Shown here: piece after piece, positions 35,249 to 44,535 of the stretch
Layout: the number at the start of each line of letters is the position of its first letter
Position numbering within the stretch: position 1 is the first letter of the stretch
Position numbers and translations under genes: made by a program
The notes under the pieces: model-generated
The model's input: the letters and a program-made list of their open reading frames with translations, nothing else
Databases searched by the model: none
What the model was told of the DNA's origin: nothing
NCBI GenBank assembly: GCA_045531905.1
Contig: JAZSEY010000004.1
Coordinates: 46,950-110,949 of the forward strand
Reading direction: 5' to 3'
DNA: 64,000 nt
From: RGIG6919 sp045531905
Lineage (GTDB): Bacteria; Bacillota; Clostridia; Lachnospirales; Lachnospiraceae

Positions 35249-35956
35249 TCATTCTTCCGATTTGATAACATATCCCACGCCCCGTACTGTCTGAATCATT
35301 TTTACATCAAATACTTCATCTATCTTTGAACGGAGAAAACGAATATATACATCAATTACATTCGTCTCTCCCACATAATCAAATCCACATACCTTCTCTA
35401 ACAGCGCATCCCTGGAAAGCACAATATCCCGGTTTTCCAATAGTGTGCGCAACATAATAAATTCTCTGTTGGTAAGTGTGATTTCCTGTCCATCCCACTT
35501 CACCTGATGCCGTTTATCATCTAACCTTAGTTTGTTCCAATGATAAACACCTTCTTCTTCCACAATTCCTTCAGCCTCACCCTCATGGACTTTTCCATGT
35601 AGTTTCAAGGCAACACGAATTCTCGCCAACAACTCTTCAATGGCAAATGGCTTTGTAATATAGTCCACAGCACCGGCATCCAGCCCTGCCACCTTATCCA
35701 TAACCGCATCTCGCGCAGTTAAAAGAATGACAGGAGTTGGATTATCCTGCTGTAATCTTCTTAGCACTTCCAAACCATTGAGCCCCGGAAGCATAATATC
35801 CAATAGAATAAGGGCGTAGTTCCCAGACACAGCCATACTAAGGGCATCTCTGCCATTGGCCGCCTTACTCACCTGATAACCTTCATGCAAAAGTTCAAGT
35901 TCTATAAATCTTGCTAATTTTTCTTCGTCCTCAACTACCAGAATATGTGCTCCCAT
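35249..35956 (-). CDS. OmpR family response regulator
   Basis: 235 residues from the ATG at 35956. Receiver: HILVVEDEEKLA, phospho-acceptor Asp in LILLDIMLPG (near 51), conserved Lys in ITKPFAIEELLAR. C-terminal winged helix ends with RTVRGVGYVIKSEE, and holds LTNREFIMLRTLLENRD. It is the first gene of the operon that continues with the kinase, MoxR, DUF58, the transglutaminase-like protein, the GH3 lipoprotein and the WYL regulator, so the pair probably controls this envelope-related set. Confidence 0.93.
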   Translation of the reverse strand: MGAHILVVEDEEKLARFIELELLHEGYQVSKAANGRDALSMAVSGNYALILLDIMLPGLNGLEVLRRLQQDNPTPVILLTARDAVMDKVAGLDAGAVDYITKPFAIEELLARIRVALKLHGKVHEGEAEGIVEEEGVYHWNKLRLDDKRHQVKWDGQEITLTNREFIMLRTLLENRDIVLSRDALLEKVCGFDYVGETNVIDVYIRFLRSKIDEVFDVKMIQTVRGVGYVIKSEE

Positions 35957-35974
35957 ATACTTCCCCATTTCTAA

Positions 35975-36499
35975 TTATAACTTGTCATACTCTTCCTTTG
36001 CCTTGTCAGCAAGCTTACTTGCCTTTTCCATCACTTCGTTGACCTTGCTTAAGTCATCCTTACCGCTAAATGAATAGTGGCAATCAAAGAATAAACCAAC
36101 AACAATCAATACTACTGTAATCCACCATGCAAATAATAAAATTAAAACAAATGCCCAAACTGGAACCTTAATCAAAGTATCACCGTTTCTTGTAACTGAA
36201 AAATAATTATCCTTACTCTTCTGTAATGCCTTCTTCATCAAACGGGCAAGCTTCTTAAATACACTTTCCTCAGGTTCTTTTGCATCCTGTACTCTGTCAA
36301 CCACAGAAACCAACTGTGTCTGTTCCTCATAGCTTGTAGAGTAAGCCGTTTGTGTTGGTGCGTTTACTTTTCCAAGCTTCTCTAAATACACCATTGCATC
36401 CAGCATATCCCAATTACATGCTACCAATGCACCCTTTGCCTCCTCGTAGCTTACGTTTGCTCTCTGTCTTAATTTTTCAACCTTTTCTAACTGTTCCAT
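35975..36499 (-). CDS. DUF4342-like membrane protein with UBA-like start
   Basis: 174 residues from the ATG at 36499. The first 45 residues form a UBA/TS-N-like helical bundle (LRQRANVSYEEAKGALVACN), as in elongation factor Ts. A charged linker leads to a segment FSVTRNGDTLIKVPVWAFVL that is typical of DUF4342 and one or two membrane segments (about 115-140), followed by a cytoplasmic-type charged helix ending EEYDKL. Function unknown. It lies 18 bp upstream of the response regulator, so it may head the same operon. Confidence 0.78.
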   Translation of the reverse strand: MEQLEKVEKLRQRANVSYEEAKGALVACNWDMLDAMVYLEKLGKVNAPTQTAYSTSYEEQTQLVSVVDRVQDAKEPEESVFKKLARLMKKALQKSKDNYFSVTRNGDTLIKVPVWAFVLILLFAWWITVVLIVVGLFFDCHYSFSGKDDLSKVNEVMEKASKLADKAKEEYDKL

Positions 36500-36635
36500 G
36501 TCAATCACCTATTCCCTTCTATATTGATTATTTTGTAGAAATGTTTTTTATGTCATTTCCTCTTGACATGGTATACTTTACCAACCTTTTCTTAATCAAT
36601 CTTTGAAGGAAAATTAAAATTAGATTAAAAAATAA

Positions 36636-37949
36636 TTATTTTAAATTAATATCGCGCCTTGCTAAATACAATGTCACTATTAGCGTCAATGTCTCAGCCA
36701 CCGGTGTTGCCCACCAGATTCCCGTACCGCCAAACAGCATCGGAAGCACAAGCACCATTGCCACACTGCACACAAATCCTCTCAAAATGGATATCACAAA
36801 GCTCCAACTACCTCTGACCACTGATTGAAAATATGTGGCATAAAAAATGTTAACCAACATCGGAAATACGCACAAGAAATAAATACGCACCGCCGGTACT
36901 CCCATCAGTACAACTTCTTCAGTAGGCTTCACATACAAATGAATTAACTGCTCCGCCAACAGATAAATAAATACATACAGCACAGCATTCATAATAGCCG
37001 AAGTCCATAATGCCATTTTCTTACAACTGAAAATACGCTCCCGTTTTCCCGCACCAAAATTATATGACACAATTGGCTGCATAGCCGTGCCCACACCATT
37101 ACACATGGCGATGGTTACCAATACCGTATTGGTTATGGTACTATACACAACGATTCCCGTATCTCCAATATATCGCAATATCTGCCAATTAAAAATCAAA
37201 ATCACAAATCCACTGGCTAGCTCATTCAAAAAGCTGGTGGCACCTGACACACAGATAGGAACAATCTGCTTTGGTGCAAAGCCCTTTATGGTAAATCGCA
37301 TGGTATTCTTCTTAGTCAGAAAATGACTACAGGTAATGAGAATATTTAAAGCATTTCCCACAACAGTAGCAACAATGGCACCAGCTAGTCCCATGTTCCA
37401 CATAAAAATAAACACATAATCCAGCACCACATTTGTAAGGGAACCTGTCACGGAACCCAGCATAGCAAGTTTGGGATTCTTGTCATTTCTAACAAATGTC
37501 AGCATAAATGGGAACATTGCAAAACTCCATGCCCAAAAGAACAAATGCTTTGCATATTCCATAACCAATGCAATGTTATCTTCATCAGCACCTAAAAAAT
37601 AGCAAAACTCATATCGAAAACCATACAGTAATACTGTAACCAATATGCCCACTGCCAACATCAATATTAAGGATGTAGAAAAAATACGATTGGCACCTTC
37701 CTCATCCCGTCGTCCCTTTGCCACACTCATCAACACGGAACCACCAATACCAAACAGATACCCAATTCCATAAAGTGGAGAAAACACCGGTAGCACAATG
37801 TTCAGTGCAATCAAACCTTCTTCTCCCACACCATGCCCAATCATCATCGTGTCCGCCACATAGTAAAATGACGTAACCACAGAAGCACATAAAGCAGGAA
37901 TCAAATACTTTATAAATAATTTCCGAATATTATCTTTTCCTAAGTCCAT
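36636..37949 (-). CDS. MATE family efflux transporter
   Basis: 437 residues and 12 predicted membrane segments in two similar halves, fitting the multidrug and toxin extrusion family, which exports organic cations and drugs in exchange for sodium or protons. Typical features are the first segment LIPALCASVVTSFYYVADTM, the VLPVFSPLYGIGYLFGIGGS loop region (quoted in part) and FNFGAGK-like VSYNFGAGKRERIF in the second half. It starts 4 bp after nadA, so it may be expressed with it; substrate unknown. Confidence 0.92.
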   Translation of the reverse strand: MDLGKDNIRKLFIKYLIPALCASVVTSFYYVADTMMIGHGVGEEGLIALNIVLPVFSPLYGIGYLFGIGGSVLMSVAKGRRDEEGANRIFSTSLILMLAVGILVTVLLYGFRYEFCYFLGADEDNIALVMEYAKHLFFWAWSFAMFPFMLTFVRNDKNPKLAMLGSVTGSLTNVVLDYVFIFMWNMGLAGAIVATVVGNALNILITCSHFLTKKNTMRFTIKGFAPKQIVPICVSGATSFLNELASGFVILIFNWQILRYIGDTGIVVYSTITNTVLVTIAMCNGVGTAMQPIVSYNFGAGKRERIFSCKKMALWTSAIMNAVLYVFIYLLAEQLIHLYVKPTEEVVLMGVPAVRIYFLCVFPMLVNIFYATYFQSVVRGSWSFVISILRGFVCSVAMVLVLPMLFGGTGIWWATPVAETLTLIVTLYLARRDINLK

Positions 37950-37953
37950 ACAT

Positions 37954-38865
37954 CTACTTCGCCAATTCCAACATATTCTGTAAAGGCACCAATGCCTTCT
38001 TCATAATCTCATCTTCCAAAACTACTTCGTTATCCATATTCTCTAACGTAAGTAACACTTTATCCAAAGTTACTTTCTTCATATCCATACAAATCTGTGT
38101 TCTCGCTACCGGATAAAACTGCTTGTCCGGATTCTTCTGCATTAACTCATAAAACACACCTGTTTCTGTACAGATTAAGAATTCCTTTGCATCACTATCC
38201 GTTGCATATTCAATGATATCTGATGTACTTCCCACATAATCGGAAAGTTCAATTATCTCCATACTACACTCTGGATGTGTTAACACCAACGCCCCTGGAT
38301 GCTGCTTCTTTGCCTCTAATACATCATTTGCTTTGATGGTCTGATGAACAGGGCAATACCCATCATGAAAAATAAAATTCTTCTCAGGCAACTTCTCCGC
38401 CACAAAACGTCCCAGATGATTATCTGGCACAAAGAAAATATTCTTCTCTTTAATATTCTTTACCACGCGGACTGCATTGGACGAAGTAACGCACACATCA
38501 GAAACTGACTTAATCTCAGCAGTTGAATTGACATAGCAGACAACTGCCACATCTTCTATCTCTTTCTTCACCTGCAAGATGCGTTCCACAGAAACCATGT
38601 GTGCCATCGGGCAATCGGCATCACTATCCACCATCATAACCTTCTTAGATGGATTCAAAATCTTTGCGCTCTCTCCCATAAAGGAAACACCACAAAACAG
38701 AATATTCTGCTCCTGCACCTTTGTTGCCACCTTGCTAAGGTAGTAGGAATCACCCACATAGTCAGCTAATTCCTGCACCTTGCCATCCACATAGTAATGC
38801 GCCAAAATGACCACATTTTTTTCTTCTTTCAATTCTTTAATCTTCTGTACTATTGTCTCGCTCAT
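37954..38865 (-). CDS. nadA: Quinolinate synthase A
   Basis: 303 residues. NadA joins iminoaspartate and dihydroxyacetone phosphate to quinolinate for NAD synthesis, using a [4Fe-4S] cluster. The three cluster cysteines are in FCGVSFMGES (near 85), CVTSSNAV-type VSDVCVTSS (near 125) and the C-terminal ARTQICMDM (near 270), and the substrate His in LAHYYVDGKVQ and HPECSM is present. nadB and nadC are not in the window, so they must lie elsewhere. It follows galE by 17 bp. Confidence 0.94.
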   Translation of the reverse strand: MSETIVQKIKELKEEKNVVILAHYYVDGKVQELADYVGDSYYLSKVATKVQEQNILFCGVSFMGESAKILNPSKKVMMVDSDADCPMAHMVSVERILQVKKEIEDVAVVCYVNSTAEIKSVSDVCVTSSNAVRVVKNIKEKNIFFVPDNHLGRFVAEKLPEKNFIFHDGYCPVHQTIKANDVLEAKKQHPGALVLTHPECSMEIIELSDYVGSTSDIIEYATDSDAKEFLICTETGVFYELMQKNPDKQFYPVARTQICMDMKKVTLDKVLLTLENMDNEVVLEDEIMKKALVPLQNMLELAK

Positions 38866-38882
38866 TTGCGTCCCCTTATCTC

Positions 38883-39908
38883 TTATTCAGTATCATCTGC
38901 ATATCCATTTGGATTCATACTTTGCCATCTCCAGGCATCCGCACACATTTCATTGATACCATACTTTGCTTCCCAACCAAGCTCTCTTTTTGCCAAACCT
39001 GCATCTGCATAGCAGGTAGCAATATCGCCGGCTCTTCTCGGCTTTATCTCATATGGCACAGCATGTCCGCAGGCTTTTCCAAACGCCTCTATTACATCCA
39101 ATACGCTGTATCCGTTACCGGTTCCCAAATTATATACCTTCACGCCCGGATGCTCTGTTATCTTTTCCACAGCCTTCACATGTCCCATGGCTAAATCCAC
39201 TACGTGAATGTAATCTCGTACTCCGGTTCCATCCGGTGTGTCATAATCATTTCCAAATACACCAACCGACGGTCTTCTTCCAATGGCAACCTGTGCCACA
39301 TAAGGCAACAGATTATTCGGAATGCCCTTTGGATCCTCACCTATCTTACCACTTGGATGTGCTCCAATCGGATTAAAATATCGAAGCAAAATCACATTCC
39401 ATTCTGCATCCGCCGTATGCAAATCCGTCAACATCTGCTCTAGCATACTCTTTGACCAGCCGTATGGATTCGTTGGAGTTCCCTTTGGGCATTCTTCTGT
39501 AATCGGGATAAATGCAGGTTCCCCGTACACCGTTGCCGATGATGAAAAAATGATATTCTTCACATGATGCTTTCTCATCACGTCGCAAAGCGTCAATGTG
39601 CCAACCACATTATTCTGATAATACTCCAGAGGCTTCTCCACAGATTCACCCACTGCCTTAAGTCCAGCAAAATGAATCACACATTCCACTGCTTCCTTCG
39701 CAAAAATCTCATCTAAAGCAGCCTCATCTCTGATATCCGCCTGATAAAATGTCAACTCTTTGCCTGTAATTTCCTTTACCCGTGCAATCGCCTTCACACT
39801 GGAATTGCACAAATTATCTACCACTACAACATCATATCCTAACTGCAATAATTCCACACAGGTATGACTACCAATATAACCTGCTCCACCTGTCACTAAA
39901 ATCTTCAT
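38883..39908 (-). CDS. galE: UDP-glucose 4-epimerase
   Basis: 341 residues from the ATG at 39908 (GGAGG upstream); the frame is open for 45 further codons upstream without a ribosome binding site. NAD-binding motif TGGAGYIGSH at the N-terminus, active-site Ser/Tyr/Lys in FSSSATVYGEP and NPYGWSK, and the typical C-terminal block GDIATCYAD. It interconverts UDP-glucose and UDP-galactose for sugar use and surface polysaccharides. Divergent from a HAD phosphatase gene, with 133 bp between the starts. Confidence 0.96.
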   Translation of the reverse strand: MKILVTGGAGYIGSHTCVELLQLGYDVVVVDNLCNSSVKAIARVKEITGKELTFYQADIRDEAALDEIFAKEAVECVIHFAGLKAVGESVEKPLEYYQNNVVGTLTLCDVMRKHHVKNIIFSSSATVYGEPAFIPITEECPKGTPTNPYGWSKSMLEQMLTDLHTADAEWNVILLRYFNPIGAHPSGKIGEDPKGIPNNLLPYVAQVAIGRRPSVGVFGNDYDTPDGTGVRDYIHVVDLAMGHVKAVEKITEHPGVKVYNLGTGNGYSVLDVIEAFGKACGHAVPYEIKPRRAGDIATCYADAGLAKRELGWEAKYGINEMCADAWRWQSMNPNGYADDTE

Positions 39909-40041
39909 AAAGCGACCTCCAAATCTTGAAGAAATAACCTCTGTATATTTTATCACAATCCATATTTTCTGCAACCTGTACTTGCTTCTTCCCGCCCAAA
40001 ATGCTACTGTATTGATGACAAAACAAATCAGGAGGACAACC

Positions 40042-40689
40042 ATGAATTACGACTTAGTCATCTTTGACATGGACGGAACCATATTAGATACATTAGAAGA
40101 TTTAAAAAACAGCACAAATTATGCCCTAAAACAGTCAGGCTACCCGGAGCACCCACTAGAAAACATCCGTCAGTTTGTAGGTAACGGCATCCAAAAGCTT
40201 ATAGAACGGGCCGTACCAGAGGGAACCAGCGAAGCAGACAGACAAAAGGTATACGAAGCATTTCGCGCCCACTATAAAGTTCACTGCGCTGACAACACCA
40301 AGCCTTACGATTGCATTCCTGACCTCATTATCAAGCTTCGCGAAGCAGGCATCAAGACAGCCGTTGTATCTAACAAAGCTGACCCTGCCGTACAGGATTT
40401 GGTCATAGAATATTTCCCAAATATGTTTGACGTGTCTGTTGGTGAAAAACCAGGCGTTGCCAAAAAACCGGCACCGGACGCTGTAGATTTTGTACTGGAA
40501 ACCTTATCTATTCCACGTGAGCGTGCGATATACATCGGAGACTCTGACGTAGACATCGCCACCGCCGAGAATTCTCACATGGATAGCATCATCGTCACCT
40601 GGGGATTTCGAGACCTTGAATTCTTAAAAGTCCACGGTGCAAAAACCATAGTAGATACTACAGAAGAAATATTAGAACTTTTACTATAA
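40042..40689 (+). CDS. HAD-family phosphatase (phosphoglycolate phosphatase-like)
   Basis: 215 residues from the ATG at 40042 (CAGGAGG upstream). HAD motif I IFDMDGTILDT (nucleophile Asp and acid Asp), motif II VVSNKAD, motif III Lys in VAKKPAPDAV and motif IV GDSDVDIATA. The helical cap between motif I and II is type C1. Members act on phosphoglycolate or other small phosphates; true substrate not determinable. The only plus-strand protein gene between 27.1 and 62.7 kb. Ends at a bidirectional terminator. Confidence 0.9.
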   Translation: MNYDLVIFDMDGTILDTLEDLKNSTNYALKQSGYPEHPLENIRQFVGNGIQKLIERAVPEGTSEADRQKVYEAFRAHYKVHCADNTKPYDCIPDLIIKLREAGIKTAVVSNKADPAVQDLVIEYFPNMFDVSVGEKPGVAKKPAPDAVDFVLETLSIPRERAIYIGDSDVDIATAENSHMDSIIVTWGFRDLEFLKVHGAKTIVDTTEEILELLL

Positions 40690-40694
40690 AAAAC

Positions 40695-40722
40695 GGGCAC
40701 TCTGCGTCTTCGCAAAGTGCCC
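40695..40722. terminator. Bidirectional terminator between HAD and LRR genes
   Basis: Stem GGGCAC...GTGCCC with inner GCG/CGC pairs (40695-40706 with 40711-40722) and a TCTT loop. T-run on + (about 40726-40731) and A-run before it, so it can serve both convergent genes. Confidence 0.85.
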
Positions 40723-40739
40723 AGTCTTTTTATTCCTTT

Positions 40740-42734
40740 TTATTTCTTCTTCACCTTCGCCTTAGAAGACAGGCCTGCCTTCTTAAGCAATGTCTTATAA
40801 CTCTTTAATTTCTTAGCAGGTACTTTCACTACTACCTTTTTATAATATTTGCTTCCCACACCCTTAAAAGCATTTTTACCAACCTTCTTAGATGTCAACT
40901 TTGTAGTCTGAATAATAATGCTCTTTAGTTTCTTGCAATTCTGGAAAGCAGACTTACCAATCTTACTTACCTTGCTTGGAATAGTAATCTTAGTCAATGC
41001 CTCACACTTATAAAACGCTTTATTTCCGATGGTTGTTACATTCTTTCCAATCTTCACTGTGGTCAATTTTTTATTCCCCGCAAATGCAGACTCCTCAATG
41101 GAACCAACCTTATATTTAATGCCATGGATAGTAACAGTGTCTGGGATTTTCACGCTTTTGGAATTTTCCTTTGCAGGCTTTACATAACTTACAACACCGC
41201 CTGTTTTGCTTGCCTTTTTCGGTGAAGCCGTAACCCTATAAGTCGCATCTTTTCCCTTTAATGTATCGCCCACAGAAGGAACAGTTTCCTCTATCATAAG
41301 TGTATAATATCCACCACCTGCTTCATCGATAATCTCCAAATAACCAGGAGCCCAATGATCCAGCACAAAGAATTTTACTTCTTTATTCTCATCTTTAACA
41401 GTGGTAGTCGCAGCCACACTGGTACCGTCATAGTAATTCAAGGTATAGCCTTCACCAGCATTTTTCTTATAACTGTTAAAATGAATTCTGCATGGCTTAT
41501 CAATATATATCCAAGATTGTATTGACTCACTACGGTCAAATGTACCGTAATATACGGTATCATATTGCAATTGATTCTTGGCGGACATAGAATCCTCCAT
41601 TGTCGGCTTGCCTAACACATCTGCTTCCGTAAAACCAGTTATCTTAAAATAAGCGTTCACATATTTATAACGAGATGTAGCATATATCAAAAATGAATAA
41701 CTTTCTCCTTTTCTCACAAAGAAACTGGTTTTTGTAGCATCTGTGATTTCCGAAGATGTAGGAACAATTCTTTTGTACACCATATGTGAATTCTGAGAAT
41801 TGCTTTGCGTAATTGCAACTTCTCCAGCAGATTTACTTACACCAGCAAGTTCTACCACACCAGTCTTATCAGCAGTATACTGAATAGCCACCAAAGATAT
41901 CGTATCGCAAATATATACCGGAACTGTATTCGTTTCAGTCAATTCCAGATTTTCTGACGGATAATAGGTATATGAAATAGAAAACGGAACTCCCTTTTGT
42001 GAAGTCATTGTGACATTATACGTACCCATTTCACGAAACCCTATCATAACCTTATGATTGGTTTTTCCCGCAATAGACATATCATCAGCCGGAATAATTG
42101 CACAATTCCCCTGCATCATAAACAACCTCAGTGTGATATCCTGATCTGTTTCAAAAATATAATATCCTGGCTTAGTAAGTTCTAAAGTAGCATAATTTTT
42201 TATTTGACTATCCCTTGCATAATTCTTATATGTAATATTTTCCTTCATATCATATGACGCTGTATAGGAAAGGCCAATTTGAAATTGAATGGTGGTAGTC
42301 AGTTCCCCCTCATAAGTATCATTATAAAATACCAAATATCGAATCCCAGTCTCGCCGTTTATTGACTCCAATTGTGCTATGTCTCTTGACGCTTGTTTGG
42401 CTTCAGCCACAGAAAAATTCATATCATCAAACAAGGCACAATAGACATTACCATCCGTTGTGGTAACATTATGAATTCCGTCAACAAAAACATCCAGTAT
42501 ACCTGCATATGCCTGCTCAATCGGAATCACAATTCCCGCATACTCGGTTCCTCCTATCGTTACCTTGTCCGCTTCTGTATATATGTAGGTATAAGGTGTG
42601 GTATCCTTAACTCCTTTTGTTCCATCTGTCTCCTCCGGTTTCAGCGCCTCTTCTGCATAAACAACACAATTTGCCATTGGTATCATTATTATCAATGCAA
42701 ATACCATAAGCCATTTCAAAAAACGCATTTTCAT
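40740..42734 (-). CDS. Secreted BspA-type leucine-rich-repeat protein
   Basis: 664 residues from the ATG at 42734 (GGGAGG upstream). Sec signal peptide (MRFLKWLMVFALIIMIPMA, about residues 3-28) with cleavage near VYAEE. A long region of beta-sheet character without a known motif (30-500) is followed by four or five LRR_5/BspA repeats (about 530-625; IEESAFAGNKKLTTVKIGKN, then IGNKAFYKCEALTKITIPSK) and a lysine-rich C-terminus. BspA-like repeats bind host or surface proteins. No LPxTG motif, so how it is held at the surface is unclear. It shares the lysine-rich style of the 1894-residue protein at 57-62.6 kb. Confidence 0.85.
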   Translation of the reverse strand: MKMRFLKWLMVFALIIMIPMANCVVYAEEALKPEETDGTKGVKDTTPYTYIYTEADKVTIGGTEYAGIVIPIEQAYAGILDVFVDGIHNVTTTDGNVYCALFDDMNFSVAEAKQASRDIAQLESINGETGIRYLVFYNDTYEGELTTTIQFQIGLSYTASYDMKENITYKNYARDSQIKNYATLELTKPGYYIFETDQDITLRLFMMQGNCAIIPADDMSIAGKTNHKVMIGFREMGTYNVTMTSQKGVPFSISYTYYPSENLELTETNTVPVYICDTISLVAIQYTADKTGVVELAGVSKSAGEVAITQSNSQNSHMVYKRIVPTSSEITDATKTSFFVRKGESYSFLIYATSRYKYVNAYFKITGFTEADVLGKPTMEDSMSAKNQLQYDTVYYGTFDRSESIQSWIYIDKPCRIHFNSYKKNAGEGYTLNYYDGTSVAATTTVKDENKEVKFFVLDHWAPGYLEIIDEAGGGYYTLMIEETVPSVGDTLKGKDATYRVTASPKKASKTGGVVSYVKPAKENSKSVKIPDTVTIHGIKYKVGSIEESAFAGNKKLTTVKIGKNVTTIGNKAFYKCEALTKITIPSKVSKIGKSAFQNCKKLKSIIIQTTKLTSKKVGKNAFKGVGSKYYKKVVVKVPAKKLKSYKTLLKKAGLSSKAKVKKK

Positions 42735-42814
42735 CCTTACTCCTCCCAACTCTGAAAAGCTAGTACTGCCTTCTCCTTTTTCATATTCTCTATCTCAAAA
42801 TTATTTGATGCATA

Positions 42815-43621
42815 TTACTTCTGCATTTTTGCAAGTTGCGCTTTTAGTCGTGCAATCTCAGCTTGTTGGCTAGTAATAGTCTCTTGCTGGTTATCTACGG
42901 TGGTTTTCCAACTGTCATTCTGCTGTTTCAGTGCAACTATCTCGCTCCGCTGACTATCTATCTCATCCTGCATCACATCCACCATATATTCTGCTGTATT
43001 ATGATCCAATATCCTTAATTCTTCAGAAAACATTTCTACCACCTTTCTACAAAAACAAGTTTCATCCAAGGACCGTTTGCACTTACTATGTCTCGTAGTG
43101 GTGCATAAGATTGCAAAACACGCAATCTAAGCACCAACGGACATAGATGTCCTTGGTATGAAACTATTTTTGACATATATAAAAAGCAAATTCCCGCATT
43201 TTACTGCGGAAAAGAACCTCAGCCATGCCTCAACTTTATTATCAATGTTAATCTTATTTTGAACATTTTTCTTGAAGATGTCAAGTGGAATGAAGAGATA
43301 TCTTTGTAACAATGGTACTTTAATTCCAGTATCAGATTTTGCTTCTATGTAATGCAAATAGTCGTCAGGGAATTCATGGAATAACTGAGGGCTGTGTTCA
43401 AACAGCACAATGGTATACACTGGCATAATATCCTTGTAGGAAAACTTCTTTCCCTTTACATCATTTGCCTCAGCACGCACCCTTTTATACTGCCGTAATA
43501 ACAAGTCTGCCGAATAACATGCTGCACGTTGTCCTGGGAACAAATAGCCAATTTTCTGAATCTCGATATTGGCGTAGCTGCCGTCTTCCAGTTTTACCAC
43601 TAAATCTGTATATATATGTTA
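42815..43621 (-). pseudogene. Broken Rpn/PD-(D/E)xK nuclease-transposase gene
   Basis: Two fragments of one family lie in a row. The upstream part (43127-43621) has the conserved core LVVKLEDGSYANIEIQKIGY with the E-x-Q nuclease motif and YSADLLLRQYKRVR, but is open only from an in-frame stop at 43622-43624, so the N-terminal ~100 residues are missing. The downstream part (42815-43069) has the typical end MFSEELRILDHNTAEYMVD and a Gln/Glu-rich coiled coil. A 106-bp hairpin element (43059-43164) lies exactly between them. Rpn proteins are nuclease-like factors linked to recombination. I read this as a decayed gene, cut by the hairpin and truncated at its start next to trxB. Confidence 0.8.
43059..43164. 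repeat. 106-bp hairpin element inside the Rpn pseudogene
   Basis: Nested inverted arms: GTTTCATCCAAGGAC (43059-43073) with GTCCTTGGTATGAAAC (43149-43164, one bulge); CTATGTC (43086-43092) with GACATAG (43140-43146); and GGTGC..AGATTGC (43100-43114) with GCAATCT..GCACC (43122-43135). It splits the Rpn gene and ends in GTTTC/GAAAC at both sides. Probably a small mobile foldback element. Confidence 0.75.
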
Positions 43622-43629
43622 TTTTATTT

Positions 43630-44526
43630 TTACACCCTACAATGCTCTGACGCCACAGTCGCAGCATTTGCTCCATCAGATACCGCTGTCACCACCTGTC
43701 GCAGCATTTTTGTCCGCACATCACCAGCCACAAAAAATCCTTCTGCGGTTGTCACACCAGTCTCATCTGCAATCACGTAACCCTGGTTGTCCAAATTAAC
43801 AACACCTTTTAAGCATTCTGTCATCGGCTCCATACCAACTGCCACGAAAACTCCCGATACATCAAGGACTTTTCCATCCTTTAACTGTACACCGGTAACC
43901 ATCTCTTCGCCCATAACTTTTACAACCTCTGCATTAGTCACCAATTCTACATTGTCTAATTCCTGCAACTTATTCACCGTAGCAACCGCACCTCTAAACT
44001 CTGCTCTTCTATGAATCAAATATACCTTTTCGCATATATCTGATAAATACACCGCATCATTCAGAGCAGTATCGCCACCGCCGATAACTGCCACCTGTTT
44101 TCCGCGATAAAATGCACCATCACAGGTTGCACAGTAAGACACGCCTCTACCAATAAATGCTTCCTCGTTTTCTGCACCCAAATGTCTATGCTTTGCACCA
44201 GCCGCATAGATAACACTCTTAGCTAAAAGGGGCTCTCCATCTTTCAATGCAACTTGCCAGCCCTCTGCCGTTCTTTCAAAACCCACAGCTTCTCCATCGG
44301 CAAATTCCACCCCCAGAGAATCCACATGCTCTCTAAACTTTTGTCCCATCTCATATCCATTCATCTTTGGCATGCCGATGTAATTATCCACTTCGCTACT
44401 TTCTGCAATCTGTCCGATACCATAAAAATTCTTTTCCAATATCGTAACTGACAAGCCTGCTCTTTTTCCATAGAGTGCCGCCGACATACCTGCCGGGCCA
44501 CTCCCTATTACTAGTATATCTATCAT
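43630..44526 (-). CDS. trxB: Thioredoxin reductase-like flavoprotein
   Basis: 298 residues. FAD motif VIGSGPAGMSAALYGKRAG at the N-terminus, redox-active CATC in SYCATCDGAFY near 132, the second (NADPH) Rossmann motif VIGGGDTALNDA near 150, and the closing GVFVAVGMEPMTE and FFVAGDVRTKMLRQVVTAVSDG stretch. It reduces thioredoxin or a similar partner with NADPH. Somewhat short and with a GIGQIAESSEVDNYIG loop, but all catalytic parts are present. Directly downstream of cysK (9 bp), suggesting a shared role in thiol metabolism. Confidence 0.88.
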   Translation of the reverse strand: MIDILVIGSGPAGMSAALYGKRAGLSVTILEKNFYGIGQIAESSEVDNYIGMPKMNGYEMGQKFREHVDSLGVEFADGEAVGFERTAEGWQVALKDGEPLLAKSVIYAAGAKHRHLGAENEEAFIGRGVSYCATCDGAFYRGKQVAVIGGGDTALNDAVYLSDICEKVYLIHRRAEFRGAVATVNKLQELDNVELVTNAEVVKVMGEEMVTGVQLKDGKVLDVSGVFVAVGMEPMTECLKGVVNLDNQGYVIADETGVTTAEGFFVAGDVRTKMLRQVVTAVSDGANAATVASEHCRV

Positions 44527-44535
44527 ATCGACTCC

